From positions 1-64,000 of the forward strand of contig NZ_FOWR01000017.1 in NCBI RefSeq assembly GCF_900115495.1: DNA of 64,000 nt, read 5' to 3'. This document shows positions 38,053 to 50,165 of this stretch, piece after piece. The position numbers were made by a program, and so were the translations under genes. Below the pieces are notes generated by a model that saw only the letters and a program-made list of their open reading frames with translations, was not told the origin of the DNA and ran no database searches. Position 1 is the first letter of the stretch. Each line of letters begins with the position of its first letter. This DNA is from Enterovibrio norvegicus DSM 15893 (GTDB lineage: Bacteria; Pseudomonadota; Gammaproteobacteria; Enterobacterales; Vibrionaceae).

Positions 38053-39375
38053 ATGAGCGAAAACTCTCAGACTGTTCCTGAGTTGGTTGGTTGGGTGAAA
38101 CAAAATGACTTCTCTCTCAATCTGCCGCCGGAACGGCTGGCATTCCTTCTAGCGATTGCTGTGTTAAGCAGTGAACGTTTTGATGAGGAGCTTGGAGAGG
38201 GTGAACTGATCGATGCGTTTCGCATCGTCAGCGACCAATTTGAGCAAAGCAGCGAAACCATCGCTTTTCGTGCTAACAACGCCATTAATGATTTAGTTCG
38301 TAGCCGTTTGTTAAGTCGCTTTACCAGCGAACTGACCGACGGCGCGAGCATTTATCGCTTAACGCCGCTTGCCCTGGGGATCAGTGACTATTATGCGCGC
38401 CATCGCGAATACAGCTCATTGAAGCTGTCTATTCAGCTTTCGATGGTGGCGGATGAAATCGATAAAGCGCTTTCCGCTGCCTCCGAAGACGGAGATGAAG
38501 CCTATTGGCGGAAAAACGTCTATGCCGTGTTGAAGTATTCGGTGGCCGAAATTTTCGACCGTATCGATCTCAATCAACGCACCATGGATGAACAGCAGCA
38601 GAAAGTGAAGGAAGACATTGCGGCCTTGCTGAACCAAGATTGGCAGGCAGCCATTGCTAACTGTGAGCATCTGCTTAACGAAACGTCGAGCACGCTTCGC
38701 GAGCTTCAAGATACCCTGCAATCTGCAGGCGACCAGTTACAAACGCAGCTTCTTAACATTCAAGAGCAAGTGCATGGTCGTGACGATCTCGATTTCGTCG
38801 ATGCCATGATTTACAACTTGCAGATGAAGCTCGACCGCATCATCAACTGGGGTCAACAAGCCATCGATTTGTGGATTGGCTATGACCGCCATGTTCATAA
38901 ATTCATTCGTAATGCCATCGACATGGACAAAAACCGTGCGTTTAGCCAGCGTTTGCGTCAGTCGGTGACAGAATACTTCGATAGCCCTTGGTTCTTAACC
39001 TTCGCAGATGCGGATCGCTTACTAGATATGCGTGACGAAGCCTTGGTGCTTCGTGATGACGAAGTCATGGGCGAAATGCCGGCAGAGGTTGAATTTGAAG
39101 AACTGACCGTGGTTAACGATCAACTGAGTGATCACATCGCCGACATGTTGTCTGGGCACCGTACGACGGGGGCAGGCATCGATTTAGGCTCTGTTTTGAA
39201 AGATTATTTGGCTCAACACCCACACGCTCGCCACTTCGATTTGGCACGGATTGTTATCAACCAAGCAGTACGTCTTGGTTATTCGCAATCTGATTTCAAT
39301 GCGATTCAGCCAGACTGGCAAGCAATTAACGATTATGGAGCCAAGGTACAAGCAAATGTCATCGATAAATATTGA
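38053..39375 (+). CDS. mukF: Chromosome partition protein MukF (kleisin)
   Basis: 440 residues, equal to E. coli. The kleisin of the MukBEF condensin: N-terminal winged-helix dimerisation domain ([24 protein letters not shown]), helical middle part, C-terminal winged helix binding the MukB head ([19 protein letters not shown]). 55 bases after cmoM. The 3' end overlaps the mukE start by 20 bases. Confidence 0.97.
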   Translation: MSENSQTVPELVGWVKQNDFSLNLPPERLAFLLAIAVLSSERFDEELGEGELIDAFRIVSDQFEQSSETIAFRANNAINDLVRSRLLSRFTSELTDGASIYRLTPLALGISDYYARHREYSSLKLSIQLSMVADEIDKALSAASEDGDEAYWRKNVYAVLKYSVAEIFDRIDLNQRTMDEQQQKVKEDIAALLNQDWQAAIANCEHLLNETSSTLRELQDTLQSAGDQLQTQLLNIQEQVHGRDDLDFVDAMIYNLQMKLDRIINWGQQAIDLWIGYDRHVHKFIRNAIDMDKNRAFSQRLRQSVTEYFDSPWFLTFADADRLLDMRDEALVLRDDEVMGEMPAEVEFEELTVVNDQLSDHIADMLSGHRTTGAGIDLGSVLKDYLAQHPHARHFDLARIVINQAVRLGYSQSDFNAIQPDWQAINDYGAKVQANVIDKY

Positions 39376-40111
39376 AGATTTGATGCCGGAAGAATTGGCG
39401 AAAGCTATCGCCAACCCATTGTTCCCGGCGTTAGACAGTGTTTTGCGTGCTGGCCGCCATATCGCTAGCGAAGACTTAGATAACCATGCGTATCTGATCG
39501 AATTTGAAATGCCACTACAGCACTTTTATCAGCGTTATAACGCTGAACTTGTGCGTGCACCGGAAGGTTTCTTCTACCTTCGTCCACGTTCAACGTCATT
39601 GATTGGTCGCAGCGTATTGTCTGAAATGGACATGCTGGTGGGTAAAGTGCTTTGTTTCTTATACCTCAGCCCAGAACGTTTGGTGCAAGAAGGGATTTTC
39701 ACCACCCAAGAGCTGTTCGATGAACTGCTGACATTGGCGGATGAAAATAAACTGATGAAGCTGGTCACGCTGCGCGCAACAGGGTCAGATCTTGATCGTG
39801 AAAAGCTGTACGACAAAGTGAAAACCTCACTGCGTCGTTTACGTCGTATCGGCATGATTGTTCCGATTGGCGAATCCGGCAAATTCCGCGTGAGTGAAGC
39901 CACATTCCGCTTCGGTGCGGATGTGCGCTCTGGCGATGACGTCAAAGAAGCACAACTTCGCTTGATTCGTGATGGTGAAGCCGTGTTGCACAGCCAAGGC
40001 CACGCACAATCGAGCCTTTTGAATGACCACGATGCAGACGAAGCCATTGATGCAGGCATTCTGGAAGACAATGAAAATCTAAACGATGACGGGCAGGAGG
40101 TTCAGGCATGA
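39356..40111 (+). CDS. mukE: Chromosome partition protein MukE
   Basis: 251 residues. Dimeric winged-helix protein that bridges MukF and [15 protein letters not shown]-like start ([20 protein letters not shown]), then [26 protein letters not shown], and [15 protein letters not shown] 39356 lies inside the end of mukF in another frame; the longer frame is not needed. The stop overlaps mukB (ATGA). Confidence 0.96.
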   Translation: MSSINIEDLMPEELAKAIANPLFPALDSVLRAGRHIASEDLDNHAYLIEFEMPLQHFYQRYNAELVRAPEGFFYLRPRSTSLIGRSVLSEMDMLVGKVLCFLYLSPERLVQEGIFTTQELFDELLTLADENKLMKLVTLRATGSDLDREKLYDKVKTSLRRLRRIGMIVPIGESGKFRVSEATFRFGADVRSGDDVKEAQLRLIRDGEAVLHSQGHAQSSLLNDHDADEAIDAGILEDNENLNDDGQEVQA

Positions 40112-43100
40112 TCCAACGCGGTAAATATCAATCGCTGACGATGGTCAACTGGAACGGCTTCTTTGCACGTACGTTTGATATCGATAATTTGGTGACCACA
40201 TTGTCCGGCGGTAATGGTGCGGGTAAATCCACCACCATGGCGGCATTTATCACTGCCCTTATCCCTGACCAAAGTCTCCTGCATTTCCGTAACACCACGG
40301 AAGCGGGCAGTTCTAACGCGTCTCGTGATAAAGGTCTGCACGGTAAGTTGAAACCTGGTGCGTGTTACGCCGCCTTGGATGTGGTGAACTCGCGCAATCA
40401 ACGCATTCTATTTGGTGTGCGCTTGCAGCAAGTGGCTGGTCGCGACAAGAAAGTGGATATCAAACCTTTCATCGTTCAGGGCTTGCCTGCGAACGTGAAG
40501 CCGACAGATGTGTTGATTGAAAACGTTTCGTCTAACCAAGTGCGTGTTCGCCAGCTTAACGAAGTGAAAGACGCGCTAGGTCAATATGAAACGGCGCAAT
40601 TCAAAGCGTTTAACTCGGTCACCGATTACCACGCGCAAATGTTCGAATACGGTGCGTTGCCGAAGAAACTGCGTAACCAAACAGACCGTTCGAAGTTCTA
40701 CCGTTTGATCGAAGCCTCGCTCTACGGCGGTATTTCAAGTGCGATCACCAAATCATTGCGTGATTACTTGCTGCCGCAAAACGGCGGCGTGAAGAAAGCC
40801 TTCCAAGACATGGAAGTGGCACTTCGCGAAAACCGCATGACGCTAGAAGCGATCAAACTGACACAGCGTGACCGTGACTTGTTCAAACACTTGATCACCG
40901 AATCAACCAACTACGTTGCGTCTGACTACATGCGCCATGCGAACGAGCGTCGTAAGAAGCTTGAGCTTGCACTGCAACGCCGTGGTGAGTTGCTGGGCTC
41001 ACGCCGCCAGTTGGACGATTTCCAAGGTACGTTTGGTCGTATGACCGACGAGCTAGATGCATTGTCTGATAGCCAGACACACCTTGAACTCGATCACCAA
41101 TCCGCGTCTGACCACCTGCAATTGGTGCAGACCGCTGTTCGTCAACAAGAGAAAGTAGAGCGCTACCAAGAAGATTTGGAAGAGCTTGCTGTTCGTCTTG
41201 AAGAACAAATGATGGTGGTGGAAGAGGCGACTGAACAGCTAGTGATGCAGGAAGAACAAGCGCATCTTAGCGAAGAAGAAGTCGATAGCCTTAAAACGCA
41301 ACTTGCGGACTACCAACAAGCGTTGGATATGCAGCAAACGCGTGCGCTTCAATATCAACAAGCGGTTAAAGCGCTTGAAAAAGCCCGTGAACTGACGGGT
41401 AACGAAGAGCTGGATCAAAACAATGCAACCAGCGAACTGGGTGCATTGAAAGCGGACGAAGACAAACAAACGTCTGAGCTGCTGAGTTTGAAACACAAGC
41501 TGGACATGTCTTCGGCGGCGGCAAAGCAATTCGAGCGTGGTCTTGAGTTGGTTCGCAGCATTGCGGGTGACGTTTCTCGTTCAGAAGCGGGACAAAAAGC
41601 CCGTGATGTGATTGTGAAAGGTCGTGAGTATGGTCACGTCGCACAAAATGCGGATCAGTTGACGGCACAGCACCGCGATCTTGAGCGCCAAATGCGTAGC
41701 TTCCAACAAGCGAAAACCTTGTCTGAGCAATACCAGCGTCAGTTCAATGCATCGGTTGTGTCGGAAGACGACGTTGAGCTTGAACTGAACCGCCAGCAAG
41801 AACGTCTTGAAACTGCAGAAGAAGCGGTAGGCGAACAAGCAGACAAAGTGCGTGAACTTCAACGTAACGAAAATGACGTTAACGCCAAGATTGCTGCGTT
41901 TGAAAAAGTTGCGCCAGCGTGGATTGCTGCACAAGACGCGTTGGAAAAATTGGCAGACCAAACTGATGCTGAGCTTTATGACAGCCAAGCGGTGCTGGAC
42001 ACCATGCAGCAAGTGATGGTTAACGAACGTCAAACCTTGGATACCCGAGACAAACTGGCGGTTGAAAAACAGGCGCTTGAAGCTGAAATCGAACGTTTAG
42101 CACAACCTGGCGGCAGTGGCGATGCACGATTGCAATCTCTTGCGGATACCCTGGGCGGCACGCTGCTTTCTGAAATTTACGATGACATCACCATGGAAGA
42201 TGCGCCGTATTTCAGTGCCATGTATGGCCCCGCTCGTCACGCGATTGTGGTGCCTGATCTAAAAGGCATCAAAGAAAAACTGGTCGATATTGATGATTGC
42301 CCCGATGATCTTTACATCATTGAAGGCGAGGCCGAAGGCTTTGATGACAGTGTGTTCGACGCGGATGAAATGGAAGGGGCGGTGTGCGTTCACTTGAACG
42401 ACCGTCAACTTCGCTACTCGCGCTTCCCGAAAGTGCCATTGTTTGGCCGTGCAGCACGTGAACACCGTTTGGAAAACCTGCGAGAGAAACGTGAAGAGCT
42501 GGTCGAAGGTTACGCGAAAGCCTCTTTTGATTCTCAGAAGCTGCAGCGTCTAACACAAAGCTTCAACCAGTTCGTGTCTGTGCACTTGAACGTGGCGTTT
42601 AACGAAGATCCAGAAGCGGCATTGAAAGTGCAGCGTGAAAAACGCAGCAGCATTCAGCGTCAATTGGGTCAATTGCGTGAAAACGAACAACAGGTTCGCA
42701 GCCAATTAACGGGCTCGAAAGAAGCCATGGCGTTGTTGAACAAACTGCAACACGTGGTGAACGCGCTTGAAGACGACACGTTAGAAGTGCGACTGGAAGA
42801 AATTGAATCACGTCTTTCAATGGCGGACGAAGCGCGTCACTTTATGCGTGAGCACGGTAAAGCGTTGGCGGAGCTGGAAGGTCTGGCATCAACACTTGAT
42901 GCTGACCCAGAGCAGTTTGATGCACTTACGGCGTCATACCAACACGCTGACGAGGCCCTGCAGCTGCTCAAGAAGAAGCTGTTTGCCTTGTCTGACTTGG
43001 TTGAGCGTCGTCATCACTTTGGTTATGAAGATGCCGTTGCCTTGCTTGATAAGAGCAGTGAGCTTAACGAGCAATTAAAAGCCAAGCTGGTGGATGCAGA

Positions 43101-44568
43101 ACGCGCACGTACACGTTCACGCGATACCGTGAAGCAAGTGCGTGACCAAGTGAACCAGTACAACCAATTGCTTGCCTCACTGAAAAGTTCGCACCAAGCG
43201 AAGCAAGAAACCGTGACTGAATTCAAGCGTGAATTGGTTGAGCTTGGCGTGCGTGCCGATGTTGAAGCAGAAGAGCGCGCACGTATTCGTCGTGAAGAGC
43301 TACATGCACAATTGACACAATCTCGTCAGCGTAAGAGTGAGTTAGAGAAAGGGTTAACCGCGATCGAGCTTGAAATGAAATCGCTGGTGAAAACCCTCAA
43401 GAAAGCGGGCAAAGAATACACTGAACTGCGTACGTTCGTGGTTAACGCTAAAGCCGGTTGGGTGGAAGTGCTGAAAATTGCGCGCACTAGCAATGTTGAG
43501 AAGCAGCTAAACCGTCGCGAAATGGCGTACATGTCTGCCGATGAACTGCGTTCGCTGTCAGATAAATCCTTGGGTGCGTTGCGCCTTGCGGTATCAGACA
43601 ACGAGATTCTGCGTGATGCGTTGCGCGCGTCAGAAGACATGGCGCGCCCAGAGCGTAAAGTGCTGTTCTATGTTGCGGTATACCAACACCTTCGTGAACG
43701 TATTCGTCACGACATTATCCGTACTGACGATCCTGTTGAGGCGATCGAAGAGATGGAAGTGGAGTTGGGACGTCTGACAGAAGAACTGACACAACGCGAG
43801 AAGCGTTTGGCCATCAGCTCTGAATCAGTCGCGAATATCATTCGCAAAACCATTCAGCGTGAGCAAAACCGTATTCGCTTGTTGAACCAAGGCTTGTCTA
43901 ACATAGGCTTTGGTCAGGTTAAGGGTGTGCGTTTGAACGTATCGATTCGTGATACGCACGCACAACTTCTTGCTGGTCTGGCAGAAAATGCAGAGCAACA
44001 CCAAGATTTGTTCGGCAACAATCGACTGACCTTCTCTGAAGCGATGGCGAAATTGTTCCAACGTTTGAACCCACATATCGACATGGGTCAGCGTTCACCG
44101 CAAATCTTGGGTGAAGAGCTGTTGGATTACCGTAACTACCTAGAGCTAGGCATCGAAGTTAATCGCGGTACAGACGGTTGGCTACGTGCTGAATCAGGCG
44201 CATTGTCTACCGGTGAAGCGATCGGTACTGGTCAGGCAATCTTGTTGATGGTTGTTCAGAGCTGGGAAGAAGAATCACGTCGCTTACGTGGTAAAGACGT
44301 GATCCCATGTCGTCTTCTGTTCCTCGATGAAGCCGCGCGTCTGGATACGAAATCCATTTCGACTTTGTTCGAGCTTTGTCATCGTCTCGACATGCAGTTG
44401 CTGATTGCAGCGCCAGAAAACATTAGCCCAGAGCAGGGGACAACCTACAAGCTCGTGCGTAAGATCTTTAATGATAAAGAACACGTGCATGTGGTGGGCT
44501 TACGCGGCTTTGGCGAAGTGTCTAAAGCTGAGTTACCGTTTGATGGTGAGCTTGAAAATGCGAGTTAA
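40108..44568 (+). CDS. mukB: Chromosome partition protein MukB (SMC-like)
   Basis: 1486 residues, equal in size to E. coli MukB. Structural-maintenance-of-chromosomes ATPase that organises the nucleoid. N-terminal head with Walker [10 protein letters not shown] (34-42), coiled coil to about 640, hinge ([19 protein letters not shown]-like block [16 protein letters not shown]), return coiled coil, and C-terminal head with signature [18 protein letters not shown] and Walker [12 protein letters not shown]. Translationally coupled to mukE and followed by a terminator. Confidence 0.98.
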   Translation: MIQRGKYQSLTMVNWNGFFARTFDIDNLVTTLSGGNGAGKSTTMAAFITALIPDQSLLHFRNTTEAGSSNASRDKGLHGKLKPGACYAALDVVNSRNQRILFGVRLQQVAGRDKKVDIKPFIVQGLPANVKPTDVLIENVSSNQVRVRQLNEVKDALGQYETAQFKAFNSVTDYHAQMFEYGALPKKLRNQTDRSKFYRLIEASLYGGISSAITKSLRDYLLPQNGGVKKAFQDMEVALRENRMTLEAIKLTQRDRDLFKHLITESTNYVASDYMRHANERRKKLELALQRRGELLGSRRQLDDFQGTFGRMTDELDALSDSQTHLELDHQSASDHLQLVQTAVRQQEKVERYQEDLEELAVRLEEQMMVVEEATEQLVMQEEQAHLSEEEVDSLKTQLADYQQALDMQQTRALQYQQAVKALEKARELTGNEELDQNNATSELGALKADEDKQTSELLSLKHKLDMSSAAAKQFERGLELVRSIAGDVSRSEAGQKARDVIVKGREYGHVAQNADQLTAQHRDLERQMRSFQQAKTLSEQYQRQFNASVVSEDDVELELNRQQERLETAEEAVGEQADKVRELQRNENDVNAKIAAFEKVAPAWIAAQDALEKLADQTDAELYDSQAVLDTMQQVMVNERQTLDTRDKLAVEKQALEAEIERLAQPGGSGDARLQSLADTLGGTLLSEIYDDITMEDAPYFSAMYGPARHAIVVPDLKGIKEKLVDIDDCPDDLYIIEGEAEGFDDSVFDADEMEGAVCVHLNDRQLRYSRFPKVPLFGRAAREHRLENLREKREELVEGYAKASFDSQKLQRLTQSFNQFVSVHLNVAFNEDPEAALKVQREKRSSIQRQLGQLRENEQQVRSQLTGSKEAMALLNKLQHVVNALEDDTLEVRLEEIESRLSMADEARHFMREHGKALAELEGLASTLDADPEQFDALTASYQHADEALQLLKKKLFALSDLVERRHHFGYEDAVALLDKSSELNEQLKAKLVDAERARTRSRDTVKQVRDQVNQYNQLLASLKSSHQAKQETVTEFKRELVELGVRADVEAEERARIRREELHAQLTQSRQRKSELEKGLTAIELEMKSLVKTLKKAGKEYTELRTFVVNAKAGWVEVLKIARTSNVEKQLNRREMAYMSADELRSLSDKSLGALRLAVSDNEILRDALRASEDMARPERKVLFYVAVYQHLRERIRHDIIRTDDPVEAIEEMEVELGRLTEELTQREKRLAISSESVANIIRKTIQREQNRIRLLNQGLSNIGFGQVKGVRLNVSIRDTHAQLLAGLAENAEQHQDLFGNNRLTFSEAMAKLFQRLNPHIDMGQRSPQILGEELLDYRNYLELGIEVNRGTDGWLRAESGALSTGEAIGTGQAILLMVVQSWEEESRRLRGKDVIPCRLLFLDEAARLDTKSISTLFELCHRLDMQLLIAAPENISPEQGTTYKLVRKIFNDKEHVHVVGLRGFGEVSKAELPFDGELENAS

Positions 44569-44599
44569 GTGAACGCTTGTTCGTGTGTGGATCAAATAG

Positions 44600-44627
44600 A
44601 TAGGCCAGCGAAAGCTGGCCTTTTTTG
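44600..44627 (+). terminator. Intrinsic terminator of cmoM-mukFEB
   Basis: AGGCCAGC / GCTGGCCT stem with loop GAAA and TTTTTT. Confidence 0.92.
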
Positions 44628-44650
44628 ATCATAGTAATAAGCGAATCACT

Positions 44651-46966
44651 TTAAGCAATTTTGAACATACCAATCTGCTTGGTTAATTGTTGTGTTTGTT
44701 CGTTAATCAGATGTGCTGTGGTGTCGGTATCATGGGTTTTCTCGGAAACCGAATTCGCCGATCGTGCGATGTTGTTCACATTCGATGTGATCTCTTCTGT
44801 GACCGATGACTGCTGACTTGCGGCAGTAGCAATTTGAGTGTTCATGACACTGATTTCTGTCATCATGTTTTCGATTTCGGCCAGCATGCTGTTGTTTTTA
44901 CCGCAATTGTCTACGCTGCTGGCAACAAACTCGTTAGCACTTGTAATGCCCGCCACGGCTTTTGTCGTTTCAGCCTGCAGAGATTGCACCTTGGCGCGGA
45001 TTTCTTCTGTGGATGTTTGCGTTCGAATTGCTAGTGAGCGAACTTCATCAGCCACCACGCTGAAACCACGTCCTTGCTCACCAGCACGAGCCGCTTCAAT
45101 CGCAGCATTCAACGCCAATAGGTTGGTTTGTTCTGCTATCCCTTGGATCACATCAAGCACAGTACCTATGGAATCGCTTTCTGCGGAGAGTTGCTCCATA
45201 GATGCTGTTGCATCACGCATTTTCTCAGAGAGATCGGTAATCTCTTTTACTAATTGTTTGCCGACACTCGTGCCTTGTTTTACCGAGCTCACGACATTTT
45301 GCGATGATTCAGATGCATTATTGGCAAAACTAGCCACTTCTGAAATGGAGGAGTTCATTTCAATGGCGGCTGTCGCCACTTGGTTAGAGTTCGCCGCTTG
45401 CGCATCAACTTCAGTTTGCATGCCATTAATGTTGCCCTGAATATCAGTAGACGCACTGTCTAACGCTTTCACTGTATTGTCAGCGCCTTGGATCACCGTC
45501 AGGAAATCTTTCAACATCACATTCATTGATTTTGAGAGTTCGGTGAGTTCGTCATTCCCTCGTGTGTCTAGTTGAACCGTTAAATCATGTGTCGTGGCGA
45601 TATGTGCAATGCGTTTGCTCAATGATGTGATGGGTTTACTAATACTGCCTGCAATAATCCAGGCGATGACTAGAGACAAGGAAATAATAATGGCACCTAT
45701 CATCGATGACGTTTTATAAAGGGTGTTGTTAAGCAAAACAACTTCATGGAGAGCTTCTTCTTTTTCTAATTCAGAGACCAAGGCCCACTTTTTGCCAAAA
45801 ATACTCACCATGCTGTACGCGGCAAAGACTTCTTTGTTTGCGTGATTCTGGCCAACAGAAAACCCTGTTTCTCCGGCGAGAGCCGCGTTGACATGTGTGG
45901 ATTTAATGGGTTGTTGCCCCGATGAAGACTCAGTGACGTCAATACGCTCAATGGTGTCGCTTTTCACACCGGTTCGGCGCAACATATCGATATAAGCGGG
46001 CTTGTCTTGTTCAAGGAGGCGGTTTTGAGAACGCATCAGGTTATCTGGGCCAACAATAAATGTTTCCCCCGAATTGCCGAGTCCATTGTCTTTCCAGTGT
46101 CCGCCGTAGGTCATGATGTGGTTGATGTTGTCAATTGGCATTTGGAATATCAACACACCGATGGTTTGACCGTTTTTGGCAATGGGTGCTCCAACGAAGG
46201 AAGCTGGGCTGTCATAAGAAGGGAAGTAAGGCGAGAAGTCTTCAAAGCTGAACTCGCCTTTGCTAAGGGTCTTTGAAGCATTGAAAACATCCGCGATACC
46301 GCTTTTCGCGTAAGGGCCAGATTCTAGATTGGTCGCGTAATCGAGCTCTTTAAATACTGAATAAACGATGTTGCCATTGAGATCGACCAGGAAAATGTCG
46401 TAGTAACCAAATGACTCCAAAAAAGTCCGGTAATTTGAATGAAACACTTCATGCACTTCGCTGTATGTGGTTTGGTCTGTCGCTTTGTCGAGGAGGTGTT
46501 TGTTTCCGAGCGAGTTTTCATTAACGCCGATGTAGGCTTGCTGCAACAGCTGACCAGCAACGCTGATATCATTCAAGCTCGACAAAACATCAACAGATTT
46601 TGCATTGGTGTCTTGGTAAGCTTTCCCAAACTCATTAACATAGTAATCGCGTAATTTGTTAGCTTGGTTGTCTGTGATGACTGCCTCTGTTGGCACACTT
46701 TGAAATGATTGCGCAAACTGCAACATCGCGTCTTCTGTCATTGTTGAATTTGCTAAGTTAGTTAATTGCTTACCAATACCTTCAAAGTATTGTTCTATTT
46801 CAGCTTTCTTCACTTCTCTCACGGAAAGCAGCTGATTTTGAATTTGGTGCTCAAGTGCGAGGCTCGATGCGCGGTTTGCAGTCATTGTCATGATCGTCGT
46901 GGTTACAATGACGGTAACAATGCTCATGGCAATGAATGCTGTTCTTATTTTTGTGGATATTCTCAT
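44651..46966 (-). CDS. Methyl-accepting chemotaxis protein with Cache sensor
   Basis: 771 residues. First membrane segment at 9-30, large periplasmic region to about 418 with a Cache-like fold ([48 protein letters not shown]), second membrane segment at 420-440, HAMP domain ([13 protein letters not shown]), and signalling hairpin with [20 protein letters not shown]. Domains of this type usually bind small organic ligands directly; which one is unknown. No CheR-docking tail. Monocistronic. Confidence 0.95.
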   Translation of the reverse strand: MRISTKIRTAFIAMSIVTVIVTTTIMTMTANRASSLALEHQIQNQLLSVREVKKAEIEQYFEGIGKQLTNLANSTMTEDAMLQFAQSFQSVPTEAVITDNQANKLRDYYVNEFGKAYQDTNAKSVDVLSSLNDISVAGQLLQQAYIGVNENSLGNKHLLDKATDQTTYSEVHEVFHSNYRTFLESFGYYDIFLVDLNGNIVYSVFKELDYATNLESGPYAKSGIADVFNASKTLSKGEFSFEDFSPYFPSYDSPASFVGAPIAKNGQTIGVLIFQMPIDNINHIMTYGGHWKDNGLGNSGETFIVGPDNLMRSQNRLLEQDKPAYIDMLRRTGVKSDTIERIDVTESSSGQQPIKSTHVNAALAGETGFSVGQNHANKEVFAAYSMVSIFGKKWALVSELEKEEALHEVVLLNNTLYKTSSMIGAIIISLSLVIAWIIAGSISKPITSLSKRIAHIATTHDLTVQLDTRGNDELTELSKSMNVMLKDFLTVIQGADNTVKALDSASTDIQGNINGMQTEVDAQAANSNQVATAAIEMNSSISEVASFANNASESSQNVVSSVKQGTSVGKQLVKEITDLSEKMRDATASMEQLSAESDSIGTVLDVIQGIAEQTNLLALNAAIEAARAGEQGRGFSVVADEVRSLAIRTQTSTEEIRAKVQSLQAETTKAVAGITSANEFVASSVDNCGKNNSMLAEIENMMTEISVMNTQIATAASQQSSVTEEITSNVNNIARSANSVSEKTHDTDTTAHLINEQTQQLTKQIGMFKIA

Positions 46967-47117
46967 TTCACATCGTCCCTTTCATGAACCGAATGTTTCA
47001 AAATTAACAAGTTAAGTGTAGGTGGGAACGATCCACTTCGTGGCTTTTTGTCTAGAGTTGGCACGAAAAGATATTGTTAGGGCGATGAAATAAAAGGCGG
47101 AAATTTGGTGCAGCTCA

Positions 47118-47154
47118 GAATACAGGGAAAACAGACGCTGTTTTCCCTGTATTC
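47118..47154. repeat. Perfect 17-base palindrome between chemoreceptor and GNAT genes
   Basis: Arms GAATACAGGGAAAACAG and CTGTTTTCCCTGTATTC with a three-base loop ACG. It lies 25 bases downstream of the leftward GNAT gene, where a terminator would be expected, but no T-tract follows on either strand. Terminator, mRNA 3' stabiliser or protein-binding site are all possible. Confidence 0.7.
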
Positions 47155-47179
47155 GTGGTGTTGGATTAAGCGTTAGGGA

Positions 47180-47686
47180 TCAGAAATCTGACACGGCAGC
47201 TTCCAATATGGCAACGGAGTAATATTGGTCGAACTTGAATCCGACGTCGGTTAAATAGCCGACCTGCTCAAAGCCAAATTTTCTATGAAGTCCAAGTGAG
47301 GCATCGTTCGGCAAGGTAATGACGGAATACGCACGTTTGACGGGGGAGTTAGCCATTTGTTTGAGAAGTGCCTGCATTAACATAGAACCAAGGCCTTTGG
47401 CTTTTAGATCATGACGCAAGTAAATAGTAATTTCGGAGCTGATGCGATATGCGAGCTTTTCACGAAACTCGCTATTGTAAGCAAAACCAATAACATCACC
47501 GGCCTTGTCTTCTTTTACCAAAACATGGTAGTAGTCATCGCTGTTGGTGAGCTTCTCAAACCACGTTTTTCTTCGCTCGATTGACCACGGCTCGTAGTCA
47601 AACGTGATGGCTGTGTTGACCACATAGTGGTTGTAAATGTCGTTGATGGCTTCAATGTCATCGACAGTGGCGGTTCTTATTGTCAT
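47180..47686 (-). CDS. GNAT acetyltransferase, phosphinothricin-acetyltransferase-like
   Basis: 168 residues. The N-terminus MTIRTATVDDIEAINDIYNHYVV followed by TAITFDYEP is typical of the Pat/YncA group that acetylates amino-group substrates such as phosphinothricin or methionine sulfoximine. Loop LKAKGLGSMLM binds acetyl-CoA (family form HRGKGLG). HRKFGFEQVG is near the C-terminus. The physiological substrate is unknown. It lies 32 bases downstream of the racemase gene and may be co-transcribed with it. Confidence 0.85.
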   Translation of the reverse strand: MTIRTATVDDIEAINDIYNHYVVNTAITFDYEPWSIERRKTWFEKLTNSDDYYHVLVKEDKAGDVIGFAYNSEFREKLAYRISSEITIYLRHDLKAKGLGSMLMQALLKQMANSPVKRAYSVITLPNDASLGLHRKFGFEQVGYLTDVGFKFDQYYSVAILEAAVSDF

Positions 47687-47718
47687 CGCTTTACTTCCTA
47701 TTTAAACGAGACGCGCTG

Positions 47719-48411
47719 TTACTCGGCGAGCGCAAGTTTGATTGCCGCCTCAGCATGCAACTCAGTGGTGTCATACAAAGGGACAGTGGTATGGTTTTGT
47801 TGAACGAGCAAACCAATCTCAGTGCAACCTAAAATAACACCTTCTGCGCCCAGTGCTTTTAAATCGTCAATGATGGATAGATACTGCTTGCGCGAATGCA
47901 CTGACACTTCGCCTTGGCAAAGTTCTTGATAAATGACTTCATGTACCACGTCTTGTTGCCATGCTGGCGGCACAGAGACGGTAATGCCGAAAGATTCAAT
48001 ACGCTCTTTATAAAAGGGTTCTGACATAGTGAAGCGCGTACCGAGCAATCCAACGTGGCTAATTTTGTCTTTCAACAAGCGTTCCGCAGTGGCATCTGCG
48101 ATATGAATAAGTGGGACAGAAATAGCATCAGACACTTCTTTAGCAACTTTGTGCATGGTGTTGGTGCCGATCATCATAAAATCTGCCCCCGCTTTCTCTA
48201 GTCGTTGCGCTTCATTGATCAAAGCATCTGCAGACTTATCCCATGCATTGCTGCGCTGAAAGGCCTCAATCTCTGCAAAATCCACACTACTGAGCAATAT
48301 CTTTGCTGAATGGTGTCCACCAAGCGTGTTTCTGGTCTGTTGATTTAAGAGCCGATAATAGATGGATGTGGATTCCCAGCTCATCCCTCCGATTAAGCCA
48401 ATGGTCTTCAT
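47719..48411 (-). CDS. Aspartate/glutamate racemase family protein
   Basis: 230 residues. Starts KTIGLIGGMSWEST, the family signature. The two catalytic positions are Thr83 in GTNTMHK and Cys196 in LGCTEIG. Most aspartate racemases have Cys at both; a Thr/Cys pair is the feature described for the E. coli racemase YgeA, so this is probably the same type, acting on acidic amino acids with one side preferred. Start ATG has AAGGA seven bases upstream. Likely operon with the downstream GNAT gene. Confidence 0.88.
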   Translation of the reverse strand: MKTIGLIGGMSWESTSIYYRLLNQQTRNTLGGHHSAKILLSSVDFAEIEAFQRSNAWDKSADALINEAQRLEKAGADFMMIGTNTMHKVAKEVSDAISVPLIHIADATAERLLKDKISHVGLLGTRFTMSEPFYKERIESFGITVSVPPAWQQDVVHEVIYQELCQGEVSVHSRKQYLSIIDDLKALGAEGVILGCTEIGLLVQQNHTTVPLYDTTELHAEAAIKLALAE

Positions 48412-48630
48412 TTGCGCATCCTTACTCGTTGAACATTCTCTCGTTATAACACACTGATTGTCTGTGAAACATAGGGATAAAAGGGGATGGTGTGCGTTGC
48501 TAACGATGTTTAAAGACGAGAGAGTATGAGAAGAGTGGGAATTGAGAAAAAGTAGAAAACAAAATCATGCTCCATCTCAGGTTCTGTGTAAAAACGTTGC
48601 TTTAATGAGCATGCTCGCCGAATCAGCAAG

Positions 48631-49845
48631 CTAGACACTTTTGACGGTGGCACCGACGCCTTTGAGCCAGTTTCTATACCAACTTGACAATGACTCAATC
48701 GGCTTAGGTCGGCAGATCAAAAAACCTTGCAAGAGAATGCCGGGGTGATGTTTGGTTAAGTAATCCAAATCTTCAAAATGCTCTATGCCTTCCGCAACTA
48801 AATCGACGTCAAATGATTCAGTAATACCCACTAAGGATTGGACGATAACTTGGCTGAATTGGTCAGCATGGATGTGATTGATCAACGTGCGGTCTATTTT
48901 TACTTCCGTGAATGGCAGGCTTCTAAGCTGTTGAATGTTAGTAAAACCGGTTCCAAAATCATCGAGCGACACACCATACCCATGTATACGCAGTCGGTTC
49001 AATGACTCCATTTGCTCTGAAGACTTGAGTTCATATTCTTCAGTGATTTCTAACACGATGCGGGATTTTTCGATGTTTCTATCTTGGAAAAGGTTTTCAA
49101 GGCGGTTCGGAATATCAAGATCTGACAATTGGGATGGCGATAAATTAATGCTGATTTTAACTGTATCACCAAAAATATGAGACAGTTCTTTCATATGGTC
49201 CGCAGTTGCTTCCGCTAACTGCATGGTAATCAAATCCATGAGGTCAAAACGGATTGCGGTTGGGATGAACCTACCTGGAAGAATGGCATCCGGTTGACCT
49301 GGGGAAACGATTCGTGCGAGCACTTCTAAGCTTTCCACTCGGTTTGTTTCTGGATTGAGCTTGGGTTGGTAGTAAGGCATTACCTGTCGGTGGACGATGT
49401 AGGTGATCAGTTCTTTTTTTGATATTTGATCGTAATTCAAAAACTTACGTTCTTCGGCTTGATGTAGCCTGTCCATCACCAACTGTAATGCATCCATCTT
49501 GATGGGTTTTGAAATGTTGCCGATTAAACAAACGTATTGTTGACGGGCGACCTCCGCTGCCAACTCAATGATTCGAATATCCAATTCGGACACAATGCAG
49601 ATCCCCCCCTTGTAGTGCATTTCACCAAGGTGGCGAATAAGGCCCATTCCGTCGATATCAGGCATGTTTAAATCTGTGAATACGACATCATACCGCGTAG
49701 GGTACTGATGCAATTCCGCCAATGCTTTGATCGGAGAGGAGAAAGCCGTGACATTGTGGTAGCCAAGATCATTGAGCATTGTATTAATCATGACCAACAT
49801 CGCCTCTGAATCATCGATTATGATGATGCGGATTGTTTCATCCAT
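48631..49845 (-). CDS. Response regulator with EAL phosphodiesterase domain
   Basis: 404 residues. REC domain at 1-125 with the acidic pair DD11-12, phospho-acceptor Asp58 in FTDLNMPDIDG and Lys113, then an EAL domain from about 150: YYQPKLNPETNRVESLEVLARI (EVL in place of EAL, catalytic Glu174 kept), NLSPSQL, DDFGTGFTNIQQL and VAEGIEH. There is no GGDEF and no DNA-binding domain, so the output is probably c-di-GMP hydrolysis controlled by phosphorylation. No histidine kinase is nearby, so the partner is unknown (orphan). Confidence 0.92.
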   Translation of the reverse strand: MDETIRIIIIDDSEAMLVMINTMLNDLGYHNVTAFSSPIKALAELHQYPTRYDVVFTDLNMPDIDGMGLIRHLGEMHYKGGICIVSELDIRIIELAAEVARQQYVCLIGNISKPIKMDALQLVMDRLHQAEERKFLNYDQISKKELITYIVHRQVMPYYQPKLNPETNRVESLEVLARIVSPGQPDAILPGRFIPTAIRFDLMDLITMQLAEATADHMKELSHIFGDTVKISINLSPSQLSDLDIPNRLENLFQDRNIEKSRIVLEITEEYELKSSEQMESLNRLRIHGYGVSLDDFGTGFTNIQQLRSLPFTEVKIDRTLINHIHADQFSQVIVQSLVGITESFDVDLVAEGIEHFEDLDYLTKHHPGILLQGFLICRPKPIESLSSWYRNWLKGVGATVKSV

Positions 49846-50165
49846 GTATCCGATCCTAAAGAGAGAGTTATATATAAAACTAGATGCTTATGGTGCGTTT
49901 TCAACACCAAATGTAGGGCTTATTTTGCAATTCGTCGTCTAGACAGCCTTTTAATTAGACATATGAGTGAGTTAGCGAGTAGAAATGTGACGAGTATAAC
50001 CTTTTAGGCTTTGTGTTTGATAATCATTACAATTACAGCGACTTCTTAAACCGTATGTAATGCCCGAAAATGGCCAGTCATTAGAGATAAATCACAGTAA
50101 TCTTGCTGCTACATGTAAGGTATCTCAGCATGCTGGAGTAAAAAGTAAGGGAAGAGGGAAAGAAG
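49846..50165. other. Gene-free divergent region
   Basis: 320 bases between the REC-EAL gene (leftward) and the DMT transporter gene (rightward), AT-rich. It must hold both promoters. I see no distinctive operator or hairpin. Confidence 0.45.
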
